Source of the DNA: Acanthamoeba castellanii str. Neff | Lineage: Eukaryota; Discosea; Longamoebia; Acanthamoebidae | Assembly (NCBI RefSeq): GCF_000313135.1 | Contig: NW_004457643.1 | Location: forward strand, 121,924-185,923 | Direction of reading: 5' to 3' | DNA length: 64,000 bases | Shown: piece after piece, positions 16,751-27,646 of the stretch | Numbering within the stretch: the first letter of the stretch is position 1 | Layout of the letters: each line of letters begins with the position of its first letter | Position numbers and translations under genes: made by a program | Notes under the pieces: generated by a model | What the model saw: the letters and a program-made list of their open reading frames with translations, nothing else | What the model was told of the DNA's origin: nothing | Database searches by the model: none

Positions 16751-16995
16751 TTGGGGTTGATCAAGAATTGAGTTCTCTCATGCTGCATAGGGGGCAGAAA
16801 TGGCCATCAGTTTATCAGAGGTGAAGTGAGAGAGGCAAAGGGAATTGCAGCAATGCAAATGTTGAAGGGCCTGAAGTCTCTCAGGAGCAACCAGGGTCCT
16901 GTGCTTCTTTGGAGTGCAATGGCTATAACAGACACAAGGAATTCCTGTGTTTTAGTAACGTTTGCAAGGAATGTAAGAGGTATAGTTGGTGACAA

Positions 16996-17140
16996 TTAAA
17001 ACTCCCAATGGGAACTGTCAACAAATAAAACTCCCAATGCACATCAGGAACTGTCAACAAATAAAACTCCCAATGTGCATCAGGAACTGTCAACAAATAA
17101 AACTCCCAATGTGCATCAGGAACTGTCAACATATAAAACT
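16996..17140. repeat. 36-bp repeat array, left arm
   Basis: Four tandem 36-bp units in the orientation CAACAAATAAAACTCCCAAT. They lie about 135 bp upstream of the ATG of the element's plus-strand gene. The period is exact enough to be translated as a 12-residue repeat. Confidence 0.92.
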
Positions 17141-17999
17141 CCAATCATGTTTGGTTAAGTACTGGTATTTGTCAACACACAATTTTTTGTAGTCTCCATA
17201 AATCTGGAGTTGTTTATTATTATCATTCCTTCTTGTCATACACACACCACTCAACAACATCCTATCCTCTCTTAAGATGAGTAATCATCATACTTCACAA
17301 GTTCCAAATTTTAGCACCATGTCTTCCAATGAAAAGCTCACCAGTCTTCACTCCCTTGCAGCACTTGCTTCCACAAACACTCATGCTGTCACCAAGGATA
17401 CCATCAATGCCCTCTTGCACTCTCTTGGCAAGAGTGCTGGTGCAACAAAACCCCAATCACTGCAACACCTCAAGGAGCTAGCTGGGGAGCAGGTCAAGAA
17501 GGATGTGGAAAAAGGCAGACAGGGTGAAGAGACTAGAGAGGGGATGAGCAAGGAGGGGAGGAGTGAGGAGGGGAGGAGTGAGGAGGGGAGGAGTGAGGAG
17601 GAGAGGAGCGGAGTGATGAGGAGAGGAGCAATGAGAGTAAGGCAATGGGGGAGGATAGGCAGAGGGAGATGGTGGAGGAGGAGAGGAGCGAGGAGGAGGC
17701 TTCCCAGGAGAAAGAGGAATTCCAGCGTGCAAAGGGGAAGTGTAAGATTGAGAGTGAGGAGGAAGAGGAGGAGCAGGTTGAGGTGGAAGAGGAGGAGGAG
17801 CAGCAGAAGAAACAGCAGCACATAACAATCAACCTTATCAAGGAATAGCTGCTTGCTCAGCTGCATAGTGAGCCAATGGTTTGTGAATATGAGAAGGGTG
17901 ACACTGAGCAGCAATGTTGCCTTGCTGTGAAGTTACTTGGTCTGTTGGACAGTGAGTTGGGTATGTACATCATTTCAGCATTTCATGTTCATCAAGTTG

Positions 18000-18172
18000 A
18001 CAAATAAAGTTCCTGATGTGCATTGGGAACTTTATATGTTGACAGTTCCTGATGTGCATCAGGAGTTTTATTTGTTGACAGTTCCTGATGTGCATTGGGA
18101 ACTTTATTTGTCAATGGTTCCTGATGTGCATTGGGAGTTTTATTTGTTGATGGTTCCTGATGTGCATTGGGC
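18000..18172. repeat. 36-bp repeat array, right arm, inverted
   Basis: Five units of the same 36-bp family as the left arrays but in the reverse orientation (GTTCCTGATGTGCATTGGGA..TTTATTTGTTGACA). The array sits inside an intron of the element's plus-strand gene. Confidence 0.92.
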
Positions 18173-19167
18173 GTTCAGGACCATTTGCTCACTTCTTTTT
18201 CTCTACAACAGAAAAGAAAATCAGATCACTCCCCAACTACCACTCACTGCAGCAGAATCCAGCCATTGTAATGGAATCACTATGGGACACTCATGATGAT
18301 GCCACAATCCATGAGCAGAAAGCACTACTTGACCACATTGATCCAGCAACACTCCATTGGCTCTGGGTTCAGCATTCAAAGTGTGCTGTGGATGTTTGTA
18401 ATTGCACTGTCTTTGGTACAGCACCCTCTATTTCCCATGTCACACTTTAAAAAGCGTCCACTCATCTCCCTCTTCCAGAGTGTCATCGCCCAGTCACTGT
18501 CACTGGTGTTCATCACCTTCTGCTCTCCATCATCAACAGCAGTTTCCTCACCACCAAGCCCTTCATTGTCCACTTCCTTCTTGAGGACAAGCAAATGGAT
18601 AGAACAAATGAGGAAGAGTTCAGTACAAGCTTACACTTCACTGATTGAACTTGAAAGTGAATCTCACAGCATACCTGTTTATTGTTTCAATTTCCAGAGG
18701 CTGTGGACTGCAATCACCACGTCATTGTGTGGAACCTTCTGGAGCACTGGAACTGGAACAGCATCTACAAAGTTCCAATGACCATCAACAACATGGAGCT
18801 GAGTTGGATCATCCTGGACTGCATATCTGGCTTTGAGAACCACATCAATTCTGCTGGCATGGTCACTGTCAACACTTTCAAAAAAGCCTTCAATCACTAC
18901 CAGCAAGGGCTGAAGCCACTCTACAGCAAACAGTGGGGATCATGTACAACAACAGATTGGATGATGCTTGCTGAGTATTTGGTATGCCTCCTTCAGTCCT
19001 CTTGTCATCTGCCTTTGTTTTTTCATTCCATACTCACCCTCTTCTTTTTTTTGGGCTTCCAGAAAACTCAGGAAGGGCACACTGCTCCAAAGGCAACCAC
19101 GCTGCAGAAGTACGCAGCAACATTCACTGATCTCCTGGCTGCACCTGGCATCATAGAGTACATTTCA

Positions 19168-19168
<1 letters not shown>

Positions 19169-19205
<37 letters not shown>
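19169..19205. repeat. (CA)n microsatellite
   Basis: About 18 CA units in an intron of the element's plus-strand gene. Confidence 0.95.
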
Positions 19206-19207
<2 letters not shown>

Positions 19208-20824
19208 TATGTTTAATCTCCTTTCTCACACCCTTGCAGTCTTATCCACCAGCTGAACCAGATGATGCCAGAGGGTCAGGATTTTGTGTCCCTCAACAAC
19301 CTCAATTCTAAAGCCTTCCAGAGCATGACACCAGACGACATGAAGGCTGCCCTGCGCCACTACAAGCTCTTCTACAACAAGGCCCCAGCCAAAAGTATGC
19401 CTTCATTTCCCTTTGCTGCTTACTGACCACAATACCACATTGTTTCTATGTCCTCCAGAATGTTTCTGGGGTCTTATCACAACACACTGGCATGAGTTGT
19501 GACAACAGATGGAAACATTCCATGCATCTGAAAATGCTGTGAAGCTGGCCAAGTGCCACTTGGAGGATGAGCAAGAGCTGCAGAGGATATGGCAGTGCAT
19601 CTGCCTGGGTGAGTACATCTCGCCTGATGGGGAGCACATCAAGATCCAGCCCCCCAGTATGCTTGCAATAGAAGTCACCAACACATTCAAGAAGCATCCC
19701 TACCACTCCAAGTTCATCAATGATCAAGCACTCAAGACCTCTGTGGAAGATCTTCTACAGGAGCTAGCAGCAGTGAAAGCATCATCCAAGGCAGAGGAGC
19801 AGGGCATGTGCACCTGTTCTTCATCCACAACAGAGCAGTGCAGACTTCTGGCACTCGCCAAGGTTTCTCAGGTGCACTATATCCCATCCTTTGCCCTGCA
19901 ATAAGTTCAACATAAGTTCACTTGCTGAACTTTCACCTTCAAAGGTGAAGCACAAAGCCAATGCTGAGCTGCAGAAGAAGTATAGCCCCCAACTTGCTTC
20001 AACTCTTCACAAGATGCTTTCCAAGCCTTCACAATTCCATGCTTGGACAGTTTGTACTTCCTCACCATTCCATTGTTCCCTTCTCCCAATATGCATCAGG
20101 CGTTTTGGTTGTTGACAAGTTGTTCTCTTAGAATCCCACTACAGCCTCCAGGTCTTCCATCTTCTACACTTCTCCTTCTCTCCTTTGATTCCTGCATACA
20201 ACAGCACTCTTCCTGTGGCTGACCCCTTCATCAGTGGCTTTGACGTCCTCATCTTCGCCCATCAGCACATTCCCATTTCCACCATGTGGTGTCCAGCCCC
20301 TCTCAAAGCCATCCCAGCACCTCAGTGCTACCTCCAACACATCCCAATCCATCCCATGAAGCATGAAATTGTTTGGGCGGCTCCTTCCTTCCTCACTGCC
20401 CATGCCTCTTACTGCAATCCACTTCCACAGTCCCTCTACAGCTTCCTTATCCAGAGCCTAGATCTTCCTCTCTGATTCTGACCTCAGCACCCTATGTGCT
20501 GACCTCAAAGCACTCCTCTCTCACCCTGGCTTTTCCCCGCTGCCACCCAAGACCAGCACTTCAACATCCTCCTCTTCCTCTTCTACATTGGGAAGAAAGC
20601 AGCACAACTCTCTTGGTTAAACCCCAGTGAAACACTCCTCCACAACAATAAAGCTTCTTTTATTGTCCACCTACTCTACCTCAACAAGCACCCCTTTTGT
20701 CCAAACACACTGCCTTAAATGACACACTGTACATATCTCACAACTATCACTTACTCTGCATGTACATTAAAACCCTTATTTCTGCACAGCCATTCAGTTG
20801 TCACATGTACATTTCACACCAACA

Positions 20825-20859
20825 AAAAAGTGACACTGTCACTTTTTAATGAGCACTCC
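20825..20859 (-). repeat. Right terminal inverted repeat
   Basis: 35 bp, exact reverse complement of 15879-15913. The 23-nt internal palindrome occupies 20825-20847. Confidence 0.92.
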
Positions 20860-21099
20860 GTTTTGTATTGTTGCTGATAGTATTGCTGCTGCTGCTCTCT
20901 CCATACTTGTCATCATCTTGATTACACAACACCAGCATGTTGAACCACCTGGACAACAGTAAAATATTACTGCACCACTGGCAACAGCCTGTGGGCTGTG
21001 TGCAGTGAACCCCTCTGTGTGGTCACCCCACCACAATCCCACACCATTGTCATCATCACCATCACCATCAGGGGGTTGGTGTGGGGTTGGTGTGCCTTG

Positions 21100-21330
21100 A
21101 TGCAGTGGTGGAAGAGGTGGCTCTGACCTGCTGTGCTACCATGCCATTGGGGTGTGCCTCAACTTGGGGGACTTGGCCTACCTGTCCAAGCAGACATGCA
21201 AGATGTTTCACAGAGTGGGCAAGCAGGCCAGGCTGGACTACTTTGGGCAGTTCAGCATCATGGCCAGCAATGAGGTGAACGCCCTCCCAAATGGCCCCAG
21301 GGTGGCAGCATGCATCTTGCCAGTGAAGTA
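21100..21330 (+). other. Coding-like remnant beyond the TIR element
   Basis: Plus-strand frame reading CYHAIGVCLNLGDLAYLSKQ and on to NALPNGPRVAACILPVK followed by TAG (about 21329). The NLGDLAYLSKQTCK phrase is reminiscent of an F-box, but it is too short for a call. It has the CpG-poor composition of the block and no identified upstream exon. Confidence 0.3.
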
Positions 21331-21632
21331 GTGGAAGCCATCATCATTGCACATCTCAATGTCTGATGTGTTCCTCCTCTTCTTGGAGTCTTATGTGGGG
21401 AACATTCCATACAGGACAGTGATCTCCTTCACTTTTTCACCCTGTGTTCACCACATGTACAACACAAGCAATGAGCACAAAACCAATGATTCACCTGTAA
21501 TGTTGAGATGTCTTGGGCTATGTACTCACTCCTCCTCCTCCTCTTTGAGAATTCTGATGTTGTTCACATAAGTGTCTCATTGACAATCACCTCCCACTTC
21601 AGTGCAAGGAGTCTCAACCTGCACCTTGCACC

Positions 21633-24600
21633 TCATTGGAGTGACGGGTGGTCCGAGACGTTGGGGTAGGCGCAGAAGTAGGTGCCATTGCCCATCAGCG
21701 AGCACAGATAGGTCTGGCCCTTGAACTCATTGTACATAAATATCTGTTCACATAGTTCGTTGATCGATCATCTTATCTTCTGGATTGGCCGCACACAGCA
21801 CACAGACCAGCACACACAGCACACACCGCACGTATGCGCACCTCGAAGGCGTATTTGTGGAAGGAGATGTAGTGAAGCCAGATCCACCACCCAGGCTGCC
21901 GTGGGCGAAGATGGAGGGTGAGCTCAAACGCAAAGAAAGAGCCGTAAGCTTGTGGTATGCGGTAACACGTACGATGTTGCTGGCCTTGACGAAGAAGCCG
22001 CAGGCCAACATGAACATGCCGTAGAAGCCCGCGCCGACAGCCAGACCGATGATCAGGTGCGGCACCAACGCGCTGAGCAGCACACCAAAGGCCAGTGCTT
22101 GCGTGTCAGACGAGGAATCGCAGTTGGACGGTGGCTAGGCGGGGTACCTCACAGTGACCACCATGGCCTCGGCGACCATGAGAGCGAGGCTCAGGTCGAG
22201 CAGGAAGTGGCCGAATCCGCTGGACTTGAGGCCCACCAGGAAGTAGGCCGTCCCCGAGAAGATGAGCGCGATCGCGACAATGAACGGGATGCTGATCAGC
22301 GTTTGCGCCATCGCGTACGCGCTCACCCTGACGAAGCCCGAGCGCAGGTTAGATATATAATACAATTATTATCATTTATTATTATTAGTATTATTATTAT
22401 TTTCTAAAATATAACATGTTGGGGTTACCTGTAGGCTCCGTTCATTCGCTCTCGAACGAAGAGGAGCTTGTCCTCGATGAAGGCGGGCACGGCGGCGATG
22501 GACATGAAGGTGAGGAAAGCCACGGAGAAGAAGAGCACCGATATCCTGTCCTGGATCGACTGCGGTGCCAAATACACGTTTGCGCCACACAAGGTTAACC
22601 TTGCGCACCTGCGCGTGCGTGCGCTGGTGCGTGTGCGTGTGCGTGTGCGGTGGTGCGCGATTGTGCGTGCGTACGTCCTGCTTGTCCGAGATCTGGAAGA
22701 ACAGGGTGCCCATCATGAGGGCCAGCATAAAGTACCTGAAAGGAGGAGGGTGTCATAAGATTCGGTCAGTCCCGCATTAATGTAGAATAGAGCTTTCGTG
22801 TGGGATTGAGCGAGGAAAGAAGGAGCGCTTGATGGGGGAGCACGCACATGGCAATGCGAGCCCAGTATATCGCTGGGTTCTTGAGGAACACGACAAACGT
22901 GCGCCGCATCAACACAAGCGTTTGATACCTGAGTTCGAAAAAAAGTGTCAACCATCGGCAGTGCGGGGCGCCTCACGACACACGACTGGACGGCACACGA
23001 CACGCACACGACACCAACGTACCACGTGCCGTTGGCGTATTTGCCCTTGAGCGACTTGGCGAGCTGTCGGGTACGCTCGATGAACGCTTCTTCGCCGGTG
23101 CGATCGATCCTCTTTCGATTGCACTGGGCCGCCTTCGAGTTGGGAAAATTGTCGACCAGCTTCTGCACGTGGTGTGGTATCTCGCCTGAGTGTGTGGTGT
23201 GTGTGTGTGCGTGCGTGCGTGTGTGTGTGTGTGCGGTTCGTGTGGTGTGTGTGTGTCACGGGTGAGCTTGTGTGCTGCGCGCGTGATCCACAAAGTCTTG
23301 AGAGAACGAACCAGAGCCGGAGAAGTCGTAGTTGATGAGGTCGAGGAAGTGGTCAGCCGGATTGGTGTGCTGCGGTACCTTCATCCCCTGCTTGGAGAAG
23401 AACAGGAGCGCTCCCTCCCTCGGCCCGCAGAAGATCAACTTGCCCCGTGAGAGCAGCTGGGTACACCACACGCCATACACACACACACACACACACACAC
23501 ACGACTGTTGAGGTGAATTCAAGCCGGCGGCGTGCGGGTGGCGTATGACGTACCATGAGATCGTCGAACATCTGGAAGATGTGCGAGCTGGGCGAGTGGA
23601 TGGTGCAGATGATGGTACGGTTGCGATCGCGGGCCAGCTTGAGCAGGATCTCAACGACGCTCGCCGCGCTCTTGCTGTCGAGGCCCGACGTGGGCTCGTC
23701 CAGGAGCAGAATGCTGGGGTCGGTGATCAATTCCATTCCTGTGTGTGCGGTGGTGCGGTGGTGCGTGAGCGGCGTGAGTGGTGCTGAGTGACCATTTGGT
23801 CTGGATGTGGACACGCACCGATGGACACTCGTCTCCGCTGCCCGCCAGAGATGCCCCTCCTGAGTGGAGTGCCAACAATTGTGTTGGCGCAGTCGGACAA
23901 GCCCAGTTCTTCGATCACTTGCTCCACCTGGACAGGCCGGTTATGACGTCGATCACGATCAGACACCACGTTTTGGTAAACTGGTGGGGAGGAGGCTAGA
24001 CGGGAGTGGTCACCTTTTTCTTCTTCTCCTTGAGAGGCATGGAGCGGGGTAGACGAAGCAGCGCGGAATAGTACAGATTGCTCCTCACCGAGAGGTCTCC
24101 GATCAGCGTGTCCTCCTGCATCACGTAGGCTGGAATAGCCTCGCACACACACAGCAACGAGCACGACATGGTGAGAAAGGACGAAGACGAAGGAGCTATA
24201 TAGAGATCTGGAATACCCATCAGTCGCTTGGTGCGCTTGCTTTTTGGCTGCCCGTTCACAGTGATCTGGCCCTCGACAACGCCAGAGCTCACCCGCCCGG
24301 CCAGCAAGTCTGCCCCGTTCCACATCAAGGGTCAGCAAAGATCCACAGCATTCTGTGCTGTCTCACTAAAGAGCCACGTACCAAGAAAGGTGGTCTTGCC
24401 GCAACCCGACGGTCCCATGATCGCCAGCAGCCTGCCTGGGACAAGAATTAGATGAATTTTAAATTATATGAAAAATTGGGCTTTGCCAGTGGTGTACCGG
24501 CAGCGGCAAAGCCTTCGAGGTTGTCGAGGAGCTTCTTGGCGGTGCCCTTCCGGAAGACGATGAAGGGCGGCTCCTTGGTGAGACGGCGCGCCTGGGCAGT

Positions 24601-24897
24601 GTAGCTCAGGTCGCGCCATCCGATGTTGTAGCCCTGCTCGGATATGCTCTCCAGCAGCCCATCACACGGCAATAGAACTGCAACAAGGTGGAATGAGTTG
24701 ACCTTTTAGATTTGCGCAAGAAGGAGAGGCAGCGCACGTTGGTTCTGTGCGTCGTCAGAGAGGTAGTCGTCTCCCTCATCATCGGTGGAGATCTGGTGGG
24801 AGATACTCCTCGGCAACCTCTCGTCCTTGCTCTCTTCGTCGGAGCTGAGGCCGCTTGCCACCTCCTGCATCTCCAGGTCTTCCTCCGCTTGGTGCAT
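21633..24897 (-). CDS. ABCG (White/PDR half) transporter, 3' end interrupted
   Basis: ATP-driven membrane exporter of lipids or xenobiotics; a half-transporter with the nucleotide-binding domain first. ATG at 24897-24895, acidic N-terminus, then Walker [10 protein letters not shown] (about 24412-24386), signature [13 protein letters not shown] (about 23863-23820), Walker [13 protein letters not shown] (about 23719-23685), then membrane exons. These end with [17 protein letters not shown] (about 21898-21847) and [20 protein letters not shown] (about 21743-21684). The sequence continues [12 protein letters not shown], then SLQ and TGA at 21635-21633, exactly where the CpG-poor block begins. The final helix and tail, about 55-65 residues, are missing, and an orphan last exon sits at 13852-13925. 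Host-like CpG-rich composition stops at the break. Divergent from the sterol oxidase gene, with 254 bp between start codons. Confidence 0.85.
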
Positions 24898-25151
24898 TGT
24901 GTGGTGTGTTTGCTGTGTGGCTTTGAGGAGTTGTTTGTCAGACGGACGGCTGCAAGTGCTCTCTTGAGAGTCTCGCACCCTCCGCGACACCGAGCCGACA
25001 CCCGAAGCCGTTAGCCCCATAAGGAGCTAGCCCACAACCGAAGCGAGCGTTTTCTCCCCATTTGGTCCAGGCACTCAAAAATTTAAGGTGGCGGCGAACA
25101 AGGATTTGCGTCGAAATGGAATGGATTCGAACCTGATTCAATTACGCGCAG
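24898..25151. promoter_or_regulatory. Shared 254-bp intergenic region (ABCG / sterol oxidase)
   Basis: Head-to-head start codons at 24897 (-) and 25152 (+) leave only 254 bp for both promoters. No TATA-like element stands out. Confidence 0.4.
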
Positions 25152-26273
25152 ATGGAGGTGATTTGGGGTTCGATCTTGGGTCTGGGCCTGCCCGAACGTT
25201 GGCTCTTCGCCCTCGGCACGTTCGTGGTTCACGAGGCGGCCTTCGTGCCGTTGAATGCCATCCTCTTCCTTTGCCACCATCGCGGGTGGCTTAATCGATT
25301 CAAGATTCAGGTGGGGGGCTCGCCATCCTCGACTTCCAAGGCTTCATCACATTCTCCAGGCCATCCCTTTCCCAAGGCGAGGCTGGTTCGCGAGTGCATC
25401 TTCAGTCTCTGCGTCAATCACCTGGTCCTCCAGATTCCCACCCTCTACTTGGTCTATCCGGCCTTCAAGTACTTCGGCATGCGCAGCGATATCGCCAGCC
25501 TTCCTGATGCGTGGGAGATGGCCAGGCACATCGCAATCTTCATCCTCATTAACGACACGTACGTCCCCCCTCTTCTCAATTTCCGTGTCTGCGCTCATTC
25601 TCCATCGTTATGCCGCAGGGGATTCTATTGGATGCACCGATTGATGCACACGAAGTGGTTCTACCGCAGCATTCATGCACGGCACCATCGCTTCACCGCC
25701 CCCATCGGCATCGCGTCTGAATTTGCACATCCCGTACCGCCTATTTTCTCTTTTTGTTTCCTCTTTGCCTTGTTCTCACCGACATTGACATTCATCAGGT
25801 CGAGCAAGTGCTGGCTAACCAGCTGCCCACCATCCTCGGCGCGATGCTGATGGGCTCTCACCTGCTCACCTTTTGGGTGTGGCTGTTCCTGCGCATTGTC
25901 GAAACGATCGAGGCCCACAGCGGGTACGTACTAGCCCATGGTGTTTGTGCCTCTTGGTGGCTGGCCGCTAGCTCATCGCACGCCGCAGGTACTCACTCCC
26001 ACTGAGCCCGTTCTCGCTCGTCCCATTTATGAATGGAGCCGACGTACACGACTTCCACCACTCTCACAATGTAGATAATTATGGTACGTATATGTCTCAC
26101 TATACACCTTAGCGAGGAAGAAGTTCTTGCTTTGTCAACCCACCGTCATCATTTCTCCTAACGATCGAGCGGTTGTGCCGGCAGGCTCCTTCTTCATGTT
26201 CTGGGACTGGCTGATGGGCACCAACCGCCAGTACCAGCAATGGCGACGAGATCAAAAAGAAAAGGCGGGCTGA
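25152..26273 (+). CDS. Sterol C4-methyl oxidase, plant-type SMO/ERG25 family
   Basis: Di-iron membrane oxygenase that removes C4 methyl groups in sterol synthesis at the ER. ATG at 25152 (MEVIWGSILGLGLPERWLFA), several hydrophobic segments, and three histidine clusters in the right order: HRLMH (about 25637-25651), HARHH (about 25675-25689) and HDFHHSHN (about 26049-26072). The protein ends YGSFFMFWDWLMGTNRQYQQ..KAG* at 26273. GADVHDFHH and TIEAHSG-type phrases match plant SMOs closely. About five short introns; total about 270 residues, the normal length. Fatty-acid hydroxylase relatives share the histidine boxes, but the flanking sequence favours a sterol substrate. Confidence 0.88.
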
Positions 26274-26436
26274 GAGTGCACTCCCCCAGCCTCGCCTCGT
26301 TTAATGTACAGCACGGTCCGGTCACCGTGTAGGTGCCGGACCGTCATGCCGCCGGCTGAAGATTGGCTCAGGGCTCCTCCTTCCCTGTGCCCTTTCTCTC
26401 GTGGGTTCGTTCTCCACCCGCCCTCACTTCATGTCG

Positions 26437-27357
26437 CTAGAAGAGGATGCACGCGCGCTTGACCTTGGGGCTGCTCGACCCGCTCTTCTTGATGGTGGAC
26501 TTGCCCCCGCCGAGCTTACCCTCACCGCTACGGTGCCGTCGCACGGCCCGCACAAGAGCGAAGAAGGCCTCCTCGATGTTGGTGCTGGTGAGTGCACTCG
26601 TCTCGAAGAACGGCACGCCGTAGCTCGTCGCCAGGTCGCGACCCTCGCTCACCGCCACCTCTCGCTTTTCCTCGAGGTCGCACTTGTTGCCCACGATCAC
26701 GATGGGCGCGTCGTCGCCGTCCTTGATCCGCTGGATGTGCTGCCGGTACGACACCACCTCGTTGAAGGTCTGGCGCACGATGATCGAGTACACCACCAGA
26801 AAACCCTCTCCGTTCAGCATGTACTGATCACGCATCGCCGAGAACTCTTCCTGTTCGCGTGAGGCGTGACAGAGAACGAAAGAACGAAAAGAACGAAGCG
26901 CGATGAGAATTGCGAGAGCACGAAGTGAAGGACTGAAATTTCAGTCTTCGTGAGGGGAGGTGGGGAGGGACGCGGGGCAGTTACCTGGCCAGCGGTGTCG
27001 AGTATGTCCAGCAGTGTCACTTGCCCGTCCACCTCGAGTTGTTTTCGGTAAGAGTCCTGAAGAGCGCGAAGGAGTTATAAACTTGAGGCTAAAGGGAAGA
27101 GGTGGGGTGGAGCGGCTAGAGGTACCTCAATTGTGGGGTCATAGTCGCTAAGAAAATGGCCTTGAAGAAACTGTAGTGCGATGAAAGTTGAAAAGGAGGG
27201 AGCAGATTAAGATGAGAAGAGAGCGACTTTGTTGCTGTCACTGCCTTTGCAAAGGGGAAAGGGAAAGGAGGCGCACCTGCACAGTGAGAGCCGACTTGCC
27301 CACACCACCGGCACCCACGATGGCAAGCTTGATAAGGTTGGGCTCCACGACCGACAT
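26437..27357 (-). CDS. Ras-family small GTPase
   Basis: Membrane-anchored GTP switch. ATG at 27357 (MSVVEPNLIKLAIVGAGGVG). P-loop GAGGVGKS, effector region YDPTIEDSYRKQ, DTAGQEEFSAMRDQYM, NKCD and ETSAL are all intact across four exons. The hypervariable tail is Lys/Ser/Gly-rich and ends in the prenylation box CILF (TAG at 26439-26437). The terminal Phe allows farnesyl or geranylgeranyl transfer. About 200 residues. The catalytic Gln of DTAGQE and the second P-loop Gly are present, so it should be a cycling GTPase. A RasGAP gene lies 3 kb downstream on the map. Confidence 0.95.
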
Positions 27358-27646
27358 CTTCCTCCTTCCTCTGCGCGATGCTGATGTTGGACTGGTAGGA
27401 GTTGTGCCTGCACCCAACACAAAGGAGCACCCCGAATCTGGCCCTCGCCCATTGGTGGCACATTTAGACCGGAGCATTCCGAAGATAAAATGTCGACACT
27501 CCAGGCCAATCAGCGCAGCCCCACAGCGAAACCCCCCGTGGGCCTACCACAACCCACCAAGCAATGGTGACAACTCACGCCCCCAACGTGAAACAGGTGC
27601 ACCTCTCTCTTGCTCGCGAGACCACTGGTCAAGGAGGAAAACAGAG

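Larger units (their letters stand above)
17277..20628 (+). pseudogene. Multi-exon transposon-type gene, probably decayed
   Basis: Starts at ATG 17277 (MSNHHTSQVPNFSTMSSNEK). A Glu-rich, pentapeptide-repeat low-complexity region (17530-17810, EEGRS repeats) needs a frameshift to continue. The second frame then meets an in-frame TAG at 17846-17848, after which the same frame stays open (LLAQLHSEPMVCEYEKGDTE) to a donor near 17959. Later exons join in phase: about 18210-18413, 18480-18622, 18699-18980 and 19063-19160. Further coding-like exons follow at about 19240-19395, 19459-19870 and 20160-20628, the last with another frame change. Phrases include VDCNHHVIVWNLLEHWNWNS and SKQWGSCTTTDWMMLAEYL. 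No known transposase motif was recognised. The breaks suggest a dead copy, although the purine-repeat slip could be an assembly error. Confidence 0.5.
15879..20859. mobile_element. 4.98-kb DNA-transposon-like element with 35-bp terminal inverted repeats
   Basis: The sequences 15879-15913 and 20825-20859 are exact reverse complements over 35 bp. Both termini start GGAGTGCTCATT and contain an internal 23-nt palindrome (AAAAAGTGACA, one centre base, TGTCACTTTTT). TTGTA occurs 2 nt outside the left end and 3 nt outside the right end and could be a target duplication, though the offset makes this uncertain. Cargo: a minus-strand ORF (15992-16750), a plus-strand multi-exon gene (17277 to about 20628) and inverted 36-bp arrays. 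The superfamily is not recognised; KDZ or CMC-type elements are possible guesses only. Confidence 0.75.
13926..21632. mobile_element. CpG-depleted repeat/transposon block inserted in the ABCG gene
   Basis: A 7.7-kb block unlike its surroundings: lower GC, almost no CpG, and excess TG/CA. I count 1 CpG in 14701-14940 against 27 in the flanking 13501-13740. The right boundary falls inside the ABCG coding sequence (after ..YPNVSDHP at about 21640). The left boundary is just upstream of the transporter's last exon. It contains GTGGA arrays, a 4.98-kb TIR element, 36-bp repeat arrays and several unidentified, partly broken ORFs on both strands. No integrase, reverse transcriptase, capsid or polymerase was recognised, so the class of the outer element is unknown. 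Confidence 0.7.

Noticed and set aside
16996..18172. CRISPR-like array from the 36-bp repeats
   Set aside because: The units abut with no unique spacers, occur in opposite orientations and lie in a eukaryotic intron or transposon context.
13926..21632. Endogenous giant-virus DNA
   Set aside because: CpG depletion and foreign composition fit, but I found no capsid, ATPase, polymerase or other hallmark gene. Terminal inverted repeats argue for a transposon.
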